Positions 24,423-32,454 of a stretch of 52,621 nt of DNA are shown piece after piece; positions within the stretch are counted from its first letter, which is position 1; the number at the start of each line of letters is the position of its first letter. Below the pieces are notes generated by a model that did no database searches, was not told the DNA's origin, and worked only from the letters and a program-made list of their open reading frames with translations. Source of the DNA: Bacteroidales bacterium. GTDB taxonomy: Bacteria; Bacteroidota; Bacteroidia; Bacteroidales; UBA932. Location: assembly GCA_017527415.1 (NCBI GenBank), contig JAFXQA010000018.1, positions 1 through 52,621 of the forward strand, written 5' to 3'. Position numbers and translations under genes: made by a program.

Positions 24423-25130
24423 TTATCTCATTCTTTCGTATTCCTTTTTCGCCCGTTTTATCTGTCTTCGGAATTCTTTGCTTGTCTGGAGCTTGGCGTA
24501 CGCGATGCTGGCGGCGGCACGGCTGTTATCTACGTCGCTCTGCCAGTGGGCGCCAACTATCACGCGGCTTTCTCCATATTCCCAGCCCTTGGCGTAGATG
24601 GCCTCGGCCGCATCGGGATTGATCTCCGCCAGCATCAGGGCCATGGCCCAGCCCCGGATGGTATGACCTGAAGGATACGAGCCCTCACCACGGAGTTCAT
24701 CCTCTTCCCATAGGGTGAGCACATGGTCACCAAAGTACTCGAAAGGCCGCTGGCGGTGGAAGTATGCTTTTGGGCGGACACGTATCTGCTCCATGGTCTT
24801 TATACCGCCGTAAAGGAGTTGCCATATCTCAGGTGTCCTGTCGGGTGAGATCCTCATGCCGAAGGGCTCGCTGAATATGGCGATTATAGTGTCTATCTGC
24901 CATCCGGCATCCCTGTCTGCAATTGCCGCGCGTACCGGGTCCCTGCGCTGCTCCCTGCCCCAGAAATAGCGGAGAGAATCGTACCCGAACTCCGGCGTGC
25001 CGGGTGCAGGAGGAGCCGGAAGGCACTTCACCAAGTCCGGCATCTCGTCCATAGTAAAATACGTCTCCGGCTTAACCGTAGCACAGGATGCCAGGATGAT
25101 GATGGCCAAAAACAATACTGATCTTTTCAT
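24423..25130 (-). CDS. Class A acid phosphatase-like PAP2 lipoprotein
   Basis: A 235-residue exported phosphatase. Start at 25130 (MKRSVLFLAIIILASC) gives a lipobox with C16; an upstream in-frame start would bury the signal. The PAP2/class A phosphatase motif is complete: K..RQRP in KAYFHRQRPFEYF, PSGHT with the nucleophile-supporting His, and SRVIVGAHWQSDVDNSR with the catalytic His and Asp. It resembles PhoN/PhoC nonspecific acid phosphatases acting in the periplasm on phosphomonoesters. It lies 10 nt after the GNAT gene. The synthase remnant follows directly in the same frame after its TAA. Confidence 0.87.
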   Translation of the reverse strand: MKRSVLFLAIIILASCATVKPETYFTMDEMPDLVKCLPAPPAPGTPEFGYDSLRYFWGREQRRDPVRAAIADRDAGWQIDTIIAIFSEPFGMRISPDRTPEIWQLLYGGIKTMEQIRVRPKAYFHRQRPFEYFGDHVLTLWEEDELRGEGSYPSGHTIRGWAMALMLAEINPDAAEAIYAKGWEYGESRVIVGAHWQSDVDNSRAAASIAYAKLQTSKEFRRQIKRAKKEYERMR

Positions 25131-25140
25131 TTCCAACACT

Positions 25141-25635
25141 CTATATGATCTTTTGATATGCCAGACGCTCGTCTCCGGAAGCAAGATAGATGATGCCGCA
25201 ATAGCTGAATCCGGCTTTCAGGATGCAGTGCTGCATGATGCGGTTGTCCCTGTGGGTATCGATGCGGATATTCGGGTCATGCGAAAAGCAGAATGCCATT
25301 ATCGTCTCGAAAACCCCATGGGAATCCGGCGTGCTGCCGATGCGGTGAACCACATGATAGGGCCGTTCATCATCCATCCAGGCACCATCGTAAATCCTTG
25401 CATAGGTAGGTTCCGGGGACGGGATGAAGGCAAAGTAAGCTTCCACAAGATCACCATCCTCCACGACGAACCCATACCCGCTGACGATATCATCCGCAAT
25501 CACGTCTTCCGAAGGATATCCGTTCACCCACTGGCCCATGTTTCCGGACGCACGCATTATTCCCTTGGCCGCCCCAAGGACGGTCATGATCCGGGGAATG
25601 TCTGCAATTTGCGCGTGACGGACTGCCTTGTTCAT
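25141..25635 (-). CDS. GNAT-family N-acetyltransferase
   Basis: A 164-residue GNAT protein starting MNKAVRHAQIADIPRIM, the usual first strand and helix of the fold. A central YFAFIPSPEPTYARIYDG region and the following segment around VHRIGSTPDSHGVFETIM correspond to the acetyl-CoA-binding core, though the classic Q/RxxGxG/A loop is only weakly recognisable. RIDTHRDNRIMQHCILKAGFSYCG is a typical GNAT C-terminus. ATG 25635 is chosen over 25653 because the -7 box occupies the intervening sequence. Substrate unknown. Likely first gene of a minus-strand unit with the acid phosphatase. Confidence 0.82.
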   Translation of the reverse strand: MNKAVRHAQIADIPRIMTVLGAAKGIMRASGNMGQWVNGYPSEDVIADDIVSGYGFVVEDGDLVEAYFAFIPSPEPTYARIYDGAWMDDERPYHVVHRIGSTPDSHGVFETIMAFCFSHDPNIRIDTHRDNRIMQHCILKAGFSYCGIIYLASGDERLAYQKII

Positions 25636-25640
25636 CTTTA

Positions 25641-25667
25641 CAAATATATACATTCTTTGTATATTTG
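25641..25667. promoter_or_regulatory. Divergent -7 boxes forming a perfect inverted repeat (GNAT / small secreted protein)
   Basis: CAAATATA (25641-25648) and TATATTTG (25660-25667) are exact inverted copies 11 nt apart, each a -7 box pointing outward. Neither has an obvious -33. Placement favours ATG 25692 for the plus-strand gene and 25635 for the GNAT. Confidence 0.6.
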
Positions 25668-25691
25668 CAGATGCGTAACAGCATAAATAAG

Positions 25692-26045
25692 ATGAAAAGA
25701 ATCGTATTATCCATATTGATTGCCCTTGCGGCGGCTTTCTCGGCCAAGGCCCAGGACATAATCACCTGCGTGGACGGAAGCGACATCATAGCAATCGTAA
25801 CAAGCATCGATTCGGACGGCGTGCAATTCAAGTATTTCGCCGATCCGGAAGGCCAGACCTACATGCTTCCCGAGAACGCAATCCTGATGATTCGCTATGC
25901 AAACGGCCATACCGGCATATTCCCCGAAGGCTACAAAGTTCTGGAAGAACTTGCCCGCAGGGAGCAGGAAGCCCTGGCGCTCCAGCAGGCTCAGAAACAG
26001 AAGCGCAGATGCTGCCTGTTCCGTTGCAAACGACGTTCCCGGTAA
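25692..26045 (+). CDS. Small secreted protein with Cys-rich basic tail
   Basis: A 117-residue hypothetical. MKRIVLSILIALAAAFSAKAQ is a clear type I signal peptide with cleavage after AKA. The mature part (ITCVDGSDIIAIVTSID, then FKYFADPEGQTYMLPENAILMIRYANG) matches a small beta-rich domain often seen in Bacteroidota secreted or lipoprotein sequences, where a [K]DGxxIxAxV start and an IxYxNG end recur. The C-terminus is charged: a Gln/Ala helix (about 84-104) then RRCCLFRCKRRSR. Function unknown. A strong hairpin follows 26 nt after the stop. An earlier ATG (25671) is possible but would overlap the likely transcription start. Confidence 0.7.
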   Translation: MKRIVLSILIALAAAFSAKAQDIITCVDGSDIIAIVTSIDSDGVQFKYFADPEGQTYMLPENAILMIRYANGHTGIFPEGYKVLEELARREQEALALQQAQKQKRRCCLFRCKRRSR

Positions 26046-26070
26046 AAAACTGGTAATCAATATATTAAGT

Positions 26071-26104
26071 AAACAGGGATGCTTGATTTTCAGCATCCCT
26101 GTTT
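26071..26104. terminator. Bidirectional intrinsic terminator
   Basis: AAACAGGGATGCT (26071-26083) pairs perfectly with AGCATCCCTGTTT (26092-26104) around an 8-nt loop. It sits between convergent genes ending at 26045 and 26146. The A/T ends of the stem give a U-rich 3' side in both directions. Confidence 0.75.
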
Positions 26105-26145
26105 ATCTAACCAACTAATAATTAATCCGTTACTGGGAACGGGCT

Positions 26146-27399
26146 TTATTTTTTGCAAACCACCCTGCCGCAAAGGTAGCAGATGGCGGCGACAGCCATG
26201 CCGTTGATTGCTGGGAAACCCCACTTCACGAGGTTGGCAACAACAGCGCCGAGCACCACGCCGGCAACCGCGAACCAGTTGACGGTCTTAACTGGAACGG
26301 TATCCTCAAGATAAGCCTTACGGTTCAGGAAGTAGCTGAGGATGAGGATAATACCAACGGGAGGAAGGGTGCAGTTGAGCACATTCAGCCAGCCGCAGAA
26401 GTTCCAGTAGAGCCATACGGCAGCGACTGTGCCGATGAGACCGGAGATAAGCACCATCGCCTTCTTGCTGAGGCCGAAGATGTTGCTGAGGCCGAGACCG
26501 CCGGTGTAGAGGGCATTGTCGTTCGTGGTCCAGATATTAAGGCCGAGCACGAGAACTGCAAGATAGAAGAGGTTCAGGTTAAGCATTACCTCGAAGATAT
26601 CATTGCCACCCACATAGATACTGGAGACAGCGCCGAAGCAGAACATGAGGCTGTTGCCGATGAAGAAGGCGATGACCGTAGTCCATAGGCCAACCTTGCC
26701 GCTCCTTGCGAAACGGGTGAAGTTGGGGGTTGCGGTGCCTCCGGAGACGAAACTTCCCACGACCAGGCCCGCGCCGGCGATGATGCCCAGGCTCTTGGTG
26801 CCCTGGTTGAACTGCTCCACAAGGCCAAGGTCGCCTTTGTTGACTGCCATGATCATTGCCACGGTGCCAAGTATTGCAACTGCAGGAACAGCAATGTAAC
26901 TGATGATAGTAAGGCTCTTGATTCCGTAATATGCGCTTCCGGTCATAAGGATACCTGCAATCAGCACGAGCAGATATCCCTGCCAGGGCATGTAGTCGGG
27001 AGTAACTTCAAGTCCGAGGAGTTCTTTGGCCACAGGAATCGCGAACATTGCAAGGCCGACACCGAACCATCCGATCTGGGTAAAGCTGATCATCGCGCTG
27101 GGAAGCCAGCTGCCCTTCTGGCCGAAACTGCGGCGGGCGAGCATATCGAGGGAAAGGCCGCTCTCCGCACCGATCCATCCAAGTGCACCGGTGTAAGCTG
27201 CCAGGATGAGACCGCCGAGAAGCAGTGCCCATACGAATCCGCTGAAATTCAAGCCTGCGGCGAGATTCTGTCCCACCCACATACTTGCGCTGAAGAAAGT
27301 GAAGCCAAGCATCACCATGAACATACTGAGGGTGCTTTTGCGCCCTGCCCGGTCTACCGCCTTGGAGGTGTAGTCCACGTCGAACTTTTGTTTACTCAT
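26146..27399 (-). CDS. codB: Cytosine permease-type nucleobase:cation symporter (NCS1)
   Basis: A 417-residue membrane protein with about twelve hydrophobic helices and NCS1 landmarks: a substrate-contact helix around SMWVGQNLAAGL, GWIGAESGLSLDMLARRSFG and WTTNDNALYTGGLG (the CodB-like NDN segment). It would import cytosine or a related base with Na+ or H+. Its start codon overlaps the end of the phosphoribosyltransferase-domain gene by 8 nt, so the two are translationally coupled and very likely act in one base-salvage route: uptake, then attachment to PRPP. No cytosine deaminase gene is present in the window. Confidence 0.88.
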   Translation of the reverse strand: MSKQKFDVDYTSKAVDRAGRKSTLSMFMVMLGFTFFSASMWVGQNLAAGLNFSGFVWALLLGGLILAAYTGALGWIGAESGLSLDMLARRSFGQKGSWLPSAMISFTQIGWFGVGLAMFAIPVAKELLGLEVTPDYMPWQGYLLVLIAGILMTGSAYYGIKSLTIISYIAVPAVAILGTVAMIMAVNKGDLGLVEQFNQGTKSLGIIAGAGLVVGSFVSGGTATPNFTRFARSGKVGLWTTVIAFFIGNSLMFCFGAVSSIYVGGNDIFEVMLNLNLFYLAVLVLGLNIWTTNDNALYTGGLGLSNIFGLSKKAMVLISGLIGTVAAVWLYWNFCGWLNVLNCTLPPVGIILILSYFLNRKAYLEDTVPVKTVNWFAVAGVVLGAVVANLVKWGFPAINGMAVAAICYLCGRVVCKK

Positions 27400-28480
27400 A
27401 ATTTTTGGATATAAAGGTAATTTCGTTGATTCTGCGTTGGGCTATCTCCTTCAGTGAGAGTTCCCCGGAACGCCGGCACAGGGCCTGCTCCTGCTCCCAG
27501 AGCTCGCGGAGCCCTTCCTGCGGGAGGGTGCCCAGGCTGGTTACCAGCAGCCATACGGCATAGTCCAGCGGGCCGTCGTATCCGAGCTTCTCGGCTATCA
27601 GGGCCTTCAAGTCTATCTGGTCCGCCCTTTCCAGGATGCCGTGCCAATATTCGAACACCTCTTCGAAATGCACGGGGATCTCGTAGCGGCGGGCTCCGCC
27701 GTCGTAGATGATGCATTTTTCGAACAGGGCGTCCTGATGCTCCATTATGTAACGGCGGAACTCCGGAGATACGATGCCGTCGTTCCATCCGAAGTCGATA
27801 TCCGGCACGTTGATGCCGCTCACACCCTTATCCCTGTATACAGAGAAGATGCCCTCATAGAAGAAACACTCGAACCCCTCGAATTCGGGGAAGTAGGCAC
27901 TGATGCGCTCGGCCATCCTTTCCATGAGAGGAATCGCGCGCGTGCCTCCGATGGTGAAAAAGATGATCTTTCGGATACTGCCCCCCTTGCGGCGGAAGCG
28001 GTCCACCACCTGGTCAAGGCACATGCGGAGGGTATCGCCCGTGGCGATGATATCTCCGATGACCAGCGTACGGTCCCGGGTGATGCGAAGCTTCTCGTAC
28101 TTGATGTCGAGCCCCGTGATGACATGTTCTTCTATGATGCGTTCGCAGGAAAGGAAGTGTATGTCGCGTACGCGGATACCCACCTTGTGGCATGCCTCCT
28201 CCACAGGATAGTTCAAACCTCCGCGGAGGATGGTGAGTATATCGACGTCGCCCTCCGAACCAGAGGGGAAGAGGTAACGGAGGGCGGCGACAGTTTCGGG
28301 GAGCATTGCTGAGTAGGAATCGAAGCCAACGACTTCGGGGAAAGCCATCAGGCGACGGGTCCCGGCCCCACTGATAATGAAGTATCTGTTGCTGAACTGC
28401 GGAGCGTGCAGTTCATATATGCTTGTGTCTTCTTGCAGGCCGACATATTGAAGGCTTGCATTGCGTAGCGTTGTGGACAT
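27392..28480 (-). CDS. Phosphoribosyltransferase-domain protein, extended
   Basis: A 362-residue protein. The PRPP-binding signature is V140-I-G-D-I-I-A-T-G-D-T150, and an upstream TILRGGLNYP (about 84-93) matches the loop I region of type I PRTases. Residues 1-60 and especially about 200-362 (containing IYDGGARRYEIPVHFEEVFEYW) have no counterpart in ordinary uracil or adenine PRTases of about 180-210 residues. Coupling to a cytosine permease suggests a nucleobase PRTase or a regulator sensing PRPP. I do not recognise the C-terminal domain. The ATG follows directly on a hairpin plus T-run, and a well-formed promoter lies just upstream. Confidence 0.75.
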   Translation of the reverse strand: MSTTLRNASLQYVGLQEDTSIYELHAPQFSNRYFIISGAGTRRLMAFPEVVGFDSYSAMLPETVAALRYLFPSGSEGDVDILTILRGGLNYPVEEACHKVGIRVRDIHFLSCERIIEEHVITGLDIKYEKLRITRDRTLVIGDIIATGDTLRMCLDQVVDRFRRKGGSIRKIIFFTIGGTRAIPLMERMAERISAYFPEFEGFECFFYEGIFSVYRDKGVSGINVPDIDFGWNDGIVSPEFRRYIMEHQDALFEKCIIYDGGARRYEIPVHFEEVFEYWHGILERADQIDLKALIAEKLGYDGPLDYAVWLLVTSLGTLPQEGLRELWEQEQALCRRSGELSLKEIAQRRINEITFISKNYE

Positions 28481-28485
28481 AAAAA

Positions 28486-28508
28486 ATCCCGATTAGAGCA
28501 ATCGGGAT
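28486..28508 (-). terminator. Terminator-like hairpin in the phosphoribosyltransferase leader
   Basis: On the minus strand ATCCCGATT-gctct-AATCGGGAT is followed by TTTTTT and then, immediately, the ATG of the PRTase gene. It may end lysA transcription or act as a leader attenuator. It lies only 1 nt from the -7 box. Confidence 0.6.
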
Positions 28509-28509
28509 A

Positions 28510-28540
28510 CAAATATAAGTCAATAATCTTTCTCTCACAA
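28510..28540 (-). promoter_or_regulatory. Promoter of the PRTase-codB pair
   Basis: Minus strand TTG (complement of 28538-28540), 20 nt, TATATTTG (complement of 28510-28517). Good match to the Bacteroidota consensus. Confidence 0.6.
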
Positions 28541-28601
28541 GAAAAAGGCCGAAAGTTATCCACATTTTTTCAACCTGCCCGGACCGGGACCGGTTGCCGG
28601 C

Positions 28602-29756
28602 TTAATCCGAAAAAACCGAATAGGCTGGAGTCCTCATGTTGTATGAGGAACTCATCACGCTGCCATAAGCGCCCGTGCTGCGGATTGCAATCAAATCGCC
28701 ACGCCGCGTTTCCGGGAGCACCCGGTCTTCGGCCAGCACGTCTGCGCTTTCGCAAACCGGTCCGGCAATATCATAAAGGCGCAGTTCGCGGCCCTTTCCA
28801 TCCAGATTCTCGATCTTGTGATATGCCCCGTACAAAGCGGGCCTCAGGAGGTCGTTCATGCCGGTATCGAGTATCACGAAGTTCTTCTTCTCCCCTTCCT
28901 TTACCAATATCACGCGCGATATCAGCGACACGCACTGCCCCACTATCGCACGTCCCGGTTCTACGTGAAGATGCTGGTCTGCCCGCAGGGAAAGATTCTC
29001 CCTCAAGGTCCGGAACCAGAGGTCGAATTCCGGGATCTCATGGCTGTCAGGATTATAATAGTCTATGCCAAGGCCGCCGCCGAGGTCGACATTCTCGACC
29101 TTCATCCCTTCCGATTCGAAGAAATCAATGATGGCCTTTGCACTGCGGCATTCGTTGGCGAACACGTTCTCCACATCCGTAATCTGCGAGCCGATATGGA
29201 AATGCAGCCCCTTGAAACGCAGGTGGGGGCATCCGCGAAGCATCTCCGCCGCCTTCTGCATAAACCGTTTGGGAATGCCGAACTTGTCCATCTCCAGGCC
29301 TGTAGTGATAAACTTGTGGGTCTTGGCATCCACTTCCGGGTTTATGCGAAGCGAAACGTTGGCTGTCAGCCCTTCCTTAGCCGCAAGCGATTCTATGATT
29401 CCGAGTTCTTCGAGAGATTCACAGTTGAACGACCCTATGCCTACTTTCATGGCATACACTATCTCGGCGTCGTTCTTGCCAACTCCGGCAAACACTATCC
29501 CGGAAGGGTCTACTCCATTGACAATGCTCCACTTGACTTCGTTACCGCTTACGCAATCGATGCCGAGACCACGGTCCTTGATTATTTCCACGAGCCGTTT
29601 TTCGGTATTTGCCTTGATGGAGTAATGGACTTTGATGTCGTATTTGCGGGAGGCTGCAACTACAGCGTCCACGGTACGGCGGAATAGGTCCATATCGTAA
29701 TACCAGAATGGAGTCTCCAGAGTGGCAATTCTCTCGGGGTTCTTGAATTTCAGCAT
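28602..29756 (-). CDS. lysA: Diaminopimelate decarboxylase
   Basis: A 384-residue PLP enzyme making L-lysine from meso-diaminopimelate. ATG 29756 (MLKFKNPERIATLETPFWYYD) is preferred to a more upstream start. The PLP lysine is K48 in HYSIKANTEKR. GLHFHIGSQ, VDLGGGLGIDYY, HVEPGRAIVGQ and GPVCESADVL follow in the expected order, with YNMR near the end. The presence of this gene fits a DAP-type peptidoglycan and the murE in the dcw cluster. It is 51 nt downstream of lplA. A hairpin near 28486-28508 could be its terminator. Confidence 0.93.
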   Translation of the reverse strand: MLKFKNPERIATLETPFWYYDMDLFRRTVDAVVAASRKYDIKVHYSIKANTEKRLVEIIKDRGLGIDCVSGNEVKWSIVNGVDPSGIVFAGVGKNDAEIVYAMKVGIGSFNCESLEELGIIESLAAKEGLTANVSLRINPEVDAKTHKFITTGLEMDKFGIPKRFMQKAAEMLRGCPHLRFKGLHFHIGSQITDVENVFANECRSAKAIIDFFESEGMKVENVDLGGGLGIDYYNPDSHEIPEFDLWFRTLRENLSLRADQHLHVEPGRAIVGQCVSLISRVILVKEGEKKNFVILDTGMNDLLRPALYGAYHKIENLDGKGRELRLYDIAGPVCESADVLAEDRVLPETRRGDLIAIRSTGAYGSVMSSSYNMRTPAYSVFSD

Positions 29757-29807
29757 AATAACACTAATTAACCAACAAGGACGCAAGATAAGAAAAAAGG
29801 CCGGATA

Positions 29808-30782
29808 TTACATCATCAGCCCCAGGATATCTTCTGCGACAAGTCCGTCGAAATAATCTGAAACATTCTCTGTCCGGAGAGCGGCGAGGATGACCTGCCC
29901 ATCAAAACGCAGGCCGTTAAGGCCGCCTGCCAGACCTTCGGCGGAGAGGTTACCCAGAAAGTCTCCTCCAAAGCGGACATCCTCCAGAAGGCCGTGACGA
30001 ACCGACCAGTTCACCTCCACGGTGCCGCAGGCAAACTTTTTCGACGCGCGGAACTGGGCCTCGGGAGACCTCCCGTACAGCCAGTCCCAGGTGCGGAACT
30101 TTTCGTTTGCAATCCTTTCTATCTCAGCCTGCTGCGAGTCCGTGAGGATTACCTCCTCGTCGGCGCCGGCAAGAATTCTGTGCAGGGCATCTTTCAATGC
30201 AAGCACGTCTTTGAACGCGGGCAGATAGTCCTTCAGGTTTGCCACCTTGCTCCTGACGGATGCCACACCGGATGCGGCCATCTTGCTTCCGGGCACGCTC
30301 AGCACATCCTGCAGCACGGACAGGTCCACATCGAACATCAGGGTGCCGTGCACCATCAGGCGGTCTTTCCAAACGCGCTTGGCATATCCCGAGCACTTGC
30401 GGCCGTCCACCATTATGTCGTTGCGCCCCGACAGCTCTGCAGCTACGCCGAGTTGCCTCAGGGCATTCACCATGAGATGGAGATAGTCCGGATAATCTGC
30501 GTTCAGGTCGCGGGACTTTCCGACAATGGTATAATTAAGGTTCTGCAGATCGTGATAGACAGCGCCACCCCCTGTCACACGACGGGCAAGAGCTATTCCG
30601 TGCGCCTGAAGATACGGCAGGTTCACCTCGGCGTACGCACTCTGGTTCAGTCCGATAATAACGGACGGAGCGTTCCGCCAGAGATAGAACACCGGCTCGT
30701 CGAGAGGCAGGCTTTCGAGAGTGAACTCGTCGAAGGCCATGTTGCGGCATGCATCCGTGCTATCGTTAACCAGATATCTCAT
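29808..30782 (-). CDS. lplA: Lipoate-protein ligase A
   Basis: A 324-residue LplA that activates free lipoate with ATP and attaches it to the lipoyl lysine of E2 or GcvH. The signature RRVTGGGAVYHDLQNLNY is at about residues 67-84, and NDIMVDGRKCSGYAKRVW carries the conserved lysine that contacts the adenylate. A C-terminal accessory domain (about 250-324) is present. The start overlaps the stop of the upstream alpha/beta hydrolase (ATGA, 30779-30782). A likely target is K43 of the E2 at 12.3 kb, although that gene is 16 kb away on the other strand. Confidence 0.92.
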   Translation of the reverse strand: MRYLVNDSTDACRNMAFDEFTLESLPLDEPVFYLWRNAPSVIIGLNQSAYAEVNLPYLQAHGIALARRVTGGGAVYHDLQNLNYTIVGKSRDLNADYPDYLHLMVNALRQLGVAAELSGRNDIMVDGRKCSGYAKRVWKDRLMVHGTLMFDVDLSVLQDVLSVPGSKMAASGVASVRSKVANLKDYLPAFKDVLALKDALHRILAGADEEVILTDSQQAEIERIANEKFRTWDWLYGRSPEAQFRASKKFACGTVEVNWSVRHGLLEDVRFGGDFLGNLSAEGLAGGLNGLRFDGQVILAALRTENVSDYFDGLVAEDILGLMM

Positions 30783-31363
30783 TGCCAGCCACAGAAAGCT
30801 TTGATTGCCGGCACGATGTATTGTTTCATCTCCGGGAATACGGGTTGATGGCCCCCGGGGTAGCTTATGCCGGGTTTACCGTAGCGCTGCGCGAAGATGT
30901 CGGCGTGGCGCACCACGGTGTCGTTCTCTGCGAAAAAGGCGATCGTGCGGTCCTTTTCTTCCTGGGTGAGACCATCGAACTCATATTGCTGGAGTTCTTC
31001 GTATTTGTCGCAGATGCCTTCTGTTATCATAAAGGTTTTGTCGCCATCCGCCCTGGGGCTCAGCCACTGCATCTCCCCTATCATGGTGCGAAGATAATCC
31101 GCGCAATAGAAGGGGGCGTTCACCAGGGCCTTGCGCCAGCCGCGGAGTTTCTGTGTCAGGAAGCCTCCCAGCGAATGACCGACGAGCAGGTCCGGCTGGA
31201 ATTCATCGCATAAGTTCCGGAGGAAAGGAATGGCTTCCTCCGGGTCGAAAGGCACGTCCGGAGAGAGCACTTCGGCCCCTTTCAGAAGAATGCGGAGCTG
31301 GTCTGCCATCTTGTATTTGCCCGAAGAAGCAAGTCCGTGGATAAAAAGGATGCGCTGACTCAT
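30779..31363 (-). CDS. YqiA/YcfP-like alpha/beta hydrolase
   Basis: A 194-residue small alpha/beta hydrolase. FIHGLASSGK gives the oxyanion region, S64 in VGHSLGG is the nucleophile, the acid is probably D148 in FAENDTVV, and the histidine is in YPGGHQPVF. The fold and size match the YqiA esterase group, which prefers short acyl esters; the physiological substrate is unknown. It overlaps lplA by 4 nt. Its upstream -7 box (TAAATTTG, complement of 31395-31402) lies in a palindrome shared with fba. Confidence 0.82.
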   Translation of the reverse strand: MSQRILFIHGLASSGKYKMADQLRILLKGAEVLSPDVPFDPEEAIPFLRNLCDEFQPDLLVGHSLGGFLTQKLRGWRKALVNAPFYCADYLRTMIGEMQWLSPRADGDKTFMITEGICDKYEELQQYEFDGLTQEEKDRTIAFFAENDTVVRHADIFAQRYGKPGISYPGGHQPVFPEMKQYIVPAIKAFCGWQ

Positions 31364-31393
31364 TTATGCACAAAAAGTTATATGAAATGTCAG

Positions 31394-31412
31394 GCAAATT
31401 TACTAAATTTGC
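31394..31412. promoter_or_regulatory. 19-nt palindrome holding back-to-back -7 boxes (hydrolase-lplA / fba)
   Basis: GCAAATTTA (31394-31402), one C, then TAAATTTGC (31404-31412) is a perfect palindrome. Each arm supplies TAAATTTG facing outward, leftward to the hydrolase gene and rightward to fba. The two promoters would compete for the same DNA. Confidence 0.6.
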
Positions 31413-31451
31413 GTCGCTTTTGGTTAGAAATCTATTTATTATCTCATAACT

Positions 31452-32453
31452 ATGGTTAATTACAAAGATCTTGGCCTTGTGAACACCCGCGAGATGTTCA
31501 AGAAGGCCGTTGCCGGCGGTTACGCCATCCCCGCATTCAACTTCAACAACATGGAGCAGCTCCAGGCTATCATCCAGGCCTCTGCAGAGACCAAGAGCCC
31601 GGTCATCCTCCAGGTTTCCAAGGGTGCGCGCAACTACGCCAACCAGACCCTTCTCCGCTACATGGCAGAAGGTGCTGTGGAATATGCCAAGGAACTCGGC
31701 TGGGAGCATCCCCAGATCGTTCTCCATCTGGACCACGGCGACAGCTTCGAGCTCTGCAAGAGCTGCGTCGACATGGGCTTCAGCTCCGTTATGATCGATG
31801 CATCTTCCCTTCCCTACGAAGAGAACATCGCCCTCACCAAGAAGGTGGTCGAGTATGCACACAAGTACGATGTGACCGTCGAAGCGGAACTCGGCGTTCT
31901 CGCAGGCGTGGAAGATGAGGTTTCCGCAGAGGAATCCCACTACACCCGCCCCGAAGAGGTCATTGACTTTGCCACCCGCACCGGTTGCGACTCTCTCGCA
32001 ATCTCCATCGGCACCAGCCACGGAGCATACAAGTTCAAGCCCGAGCAGTGCACCCGCGACCCGAAGACCGGCCGTCTGGTTCCTCCGCCGCTTGCATTCA
32101 ACGTTCTCCACGAGATCGAGAAGAAGCTCCCCGGATTCCCCATCGTCCTCCACGGATCCAGCTCCGTTCCCCAGGAGTATGTAGACATCATCAACGAGCA
32201 TGGCGGAAAGCTTCCCGATGCAGTGGGTATTCCCGAAGAGCAGCTCCGCGAGGCCTCCAAGAGCGCTGTCTGCAAGATCAACATCGACTCCGACAGCCGT
32301 CTTGCAATGACCGCGGCCATCCGCAAGGTATTCGATGAGAAACCCGGCGAATTCGACCCTCGCAAGTACCTCGGCCCCGCCCGCGACGAGATGAAGAAGC
32401 TCTACATGCACAAGATCGTCAACGTTCTTGGCAGCAACGGAAAAGCCGAGTGA
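31452..32453 (+). CDS. fba: Class II fructose-1,6-bisphosphate aldolase
   Basis: A 333-residue zinc aldolase of glycolysis and gluconeogenesis. The active-site motif HLDHGD has D94 and H95 (general base and zinc ligand). EAELGVLAGVEDEV carries the second metal-binding segment, and GTSHGAYKF and VLHGSSSVPQEY provide further zinc histidines and the phosphate loop. KINIDSDSRLAMT binds substrate. Length fits the class II type common in Bacteroidota. Transcribed from the palindromic divergent promoter at 31404-31411. It ends one nt from the convergent radC stop. Confidence 0.95.
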   Translation: MVNYKDLGLVNTREMFKKAVAGGYAIPAFNFNNMEQLQAIIQASAETKSPVILQVSKGARNYANQTLLRYMAEGAVEYAKELGWEHPQIVLHLDHGDSFELCKSCVDMGFSSVMIDASSLPYEENIALTKKVVEYAHKYDVTVEAELGVLAGVEDEVSAEESHYTRPEEVIDFATRTGCDSLAISIGTSHGAYKFKPEQCTRDPKTGRLVPPPLAFNVLHEIEKKLPGFPIVLHGSSSVPQEYVDIINEHGGKLPDAVGIPEEQLREASKSAVCKINIDSDSRLAMTAAIRKVFDEKPGEFDPRKYLGPARDEMKKLYMHKIVNVLGSNGKAE

Positions 32454-32454
32454 G

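Noticed and set aside
28556..28564. Perfect DnaA box TTATCCACA as evidence of an origin
   Set aside because: A single 9-mer in 52 kb is compatible with chance, and no cluster or AT-rich unwinding region surrounds it.
28565..28601. GC-rich palindromic stretch after lysA as its terminator
   Set aside because: ACCGG/CCGGT pairings are ambiguous and not followed by a clean T-run; the hairpin at 28486-28508 is a better candidate.
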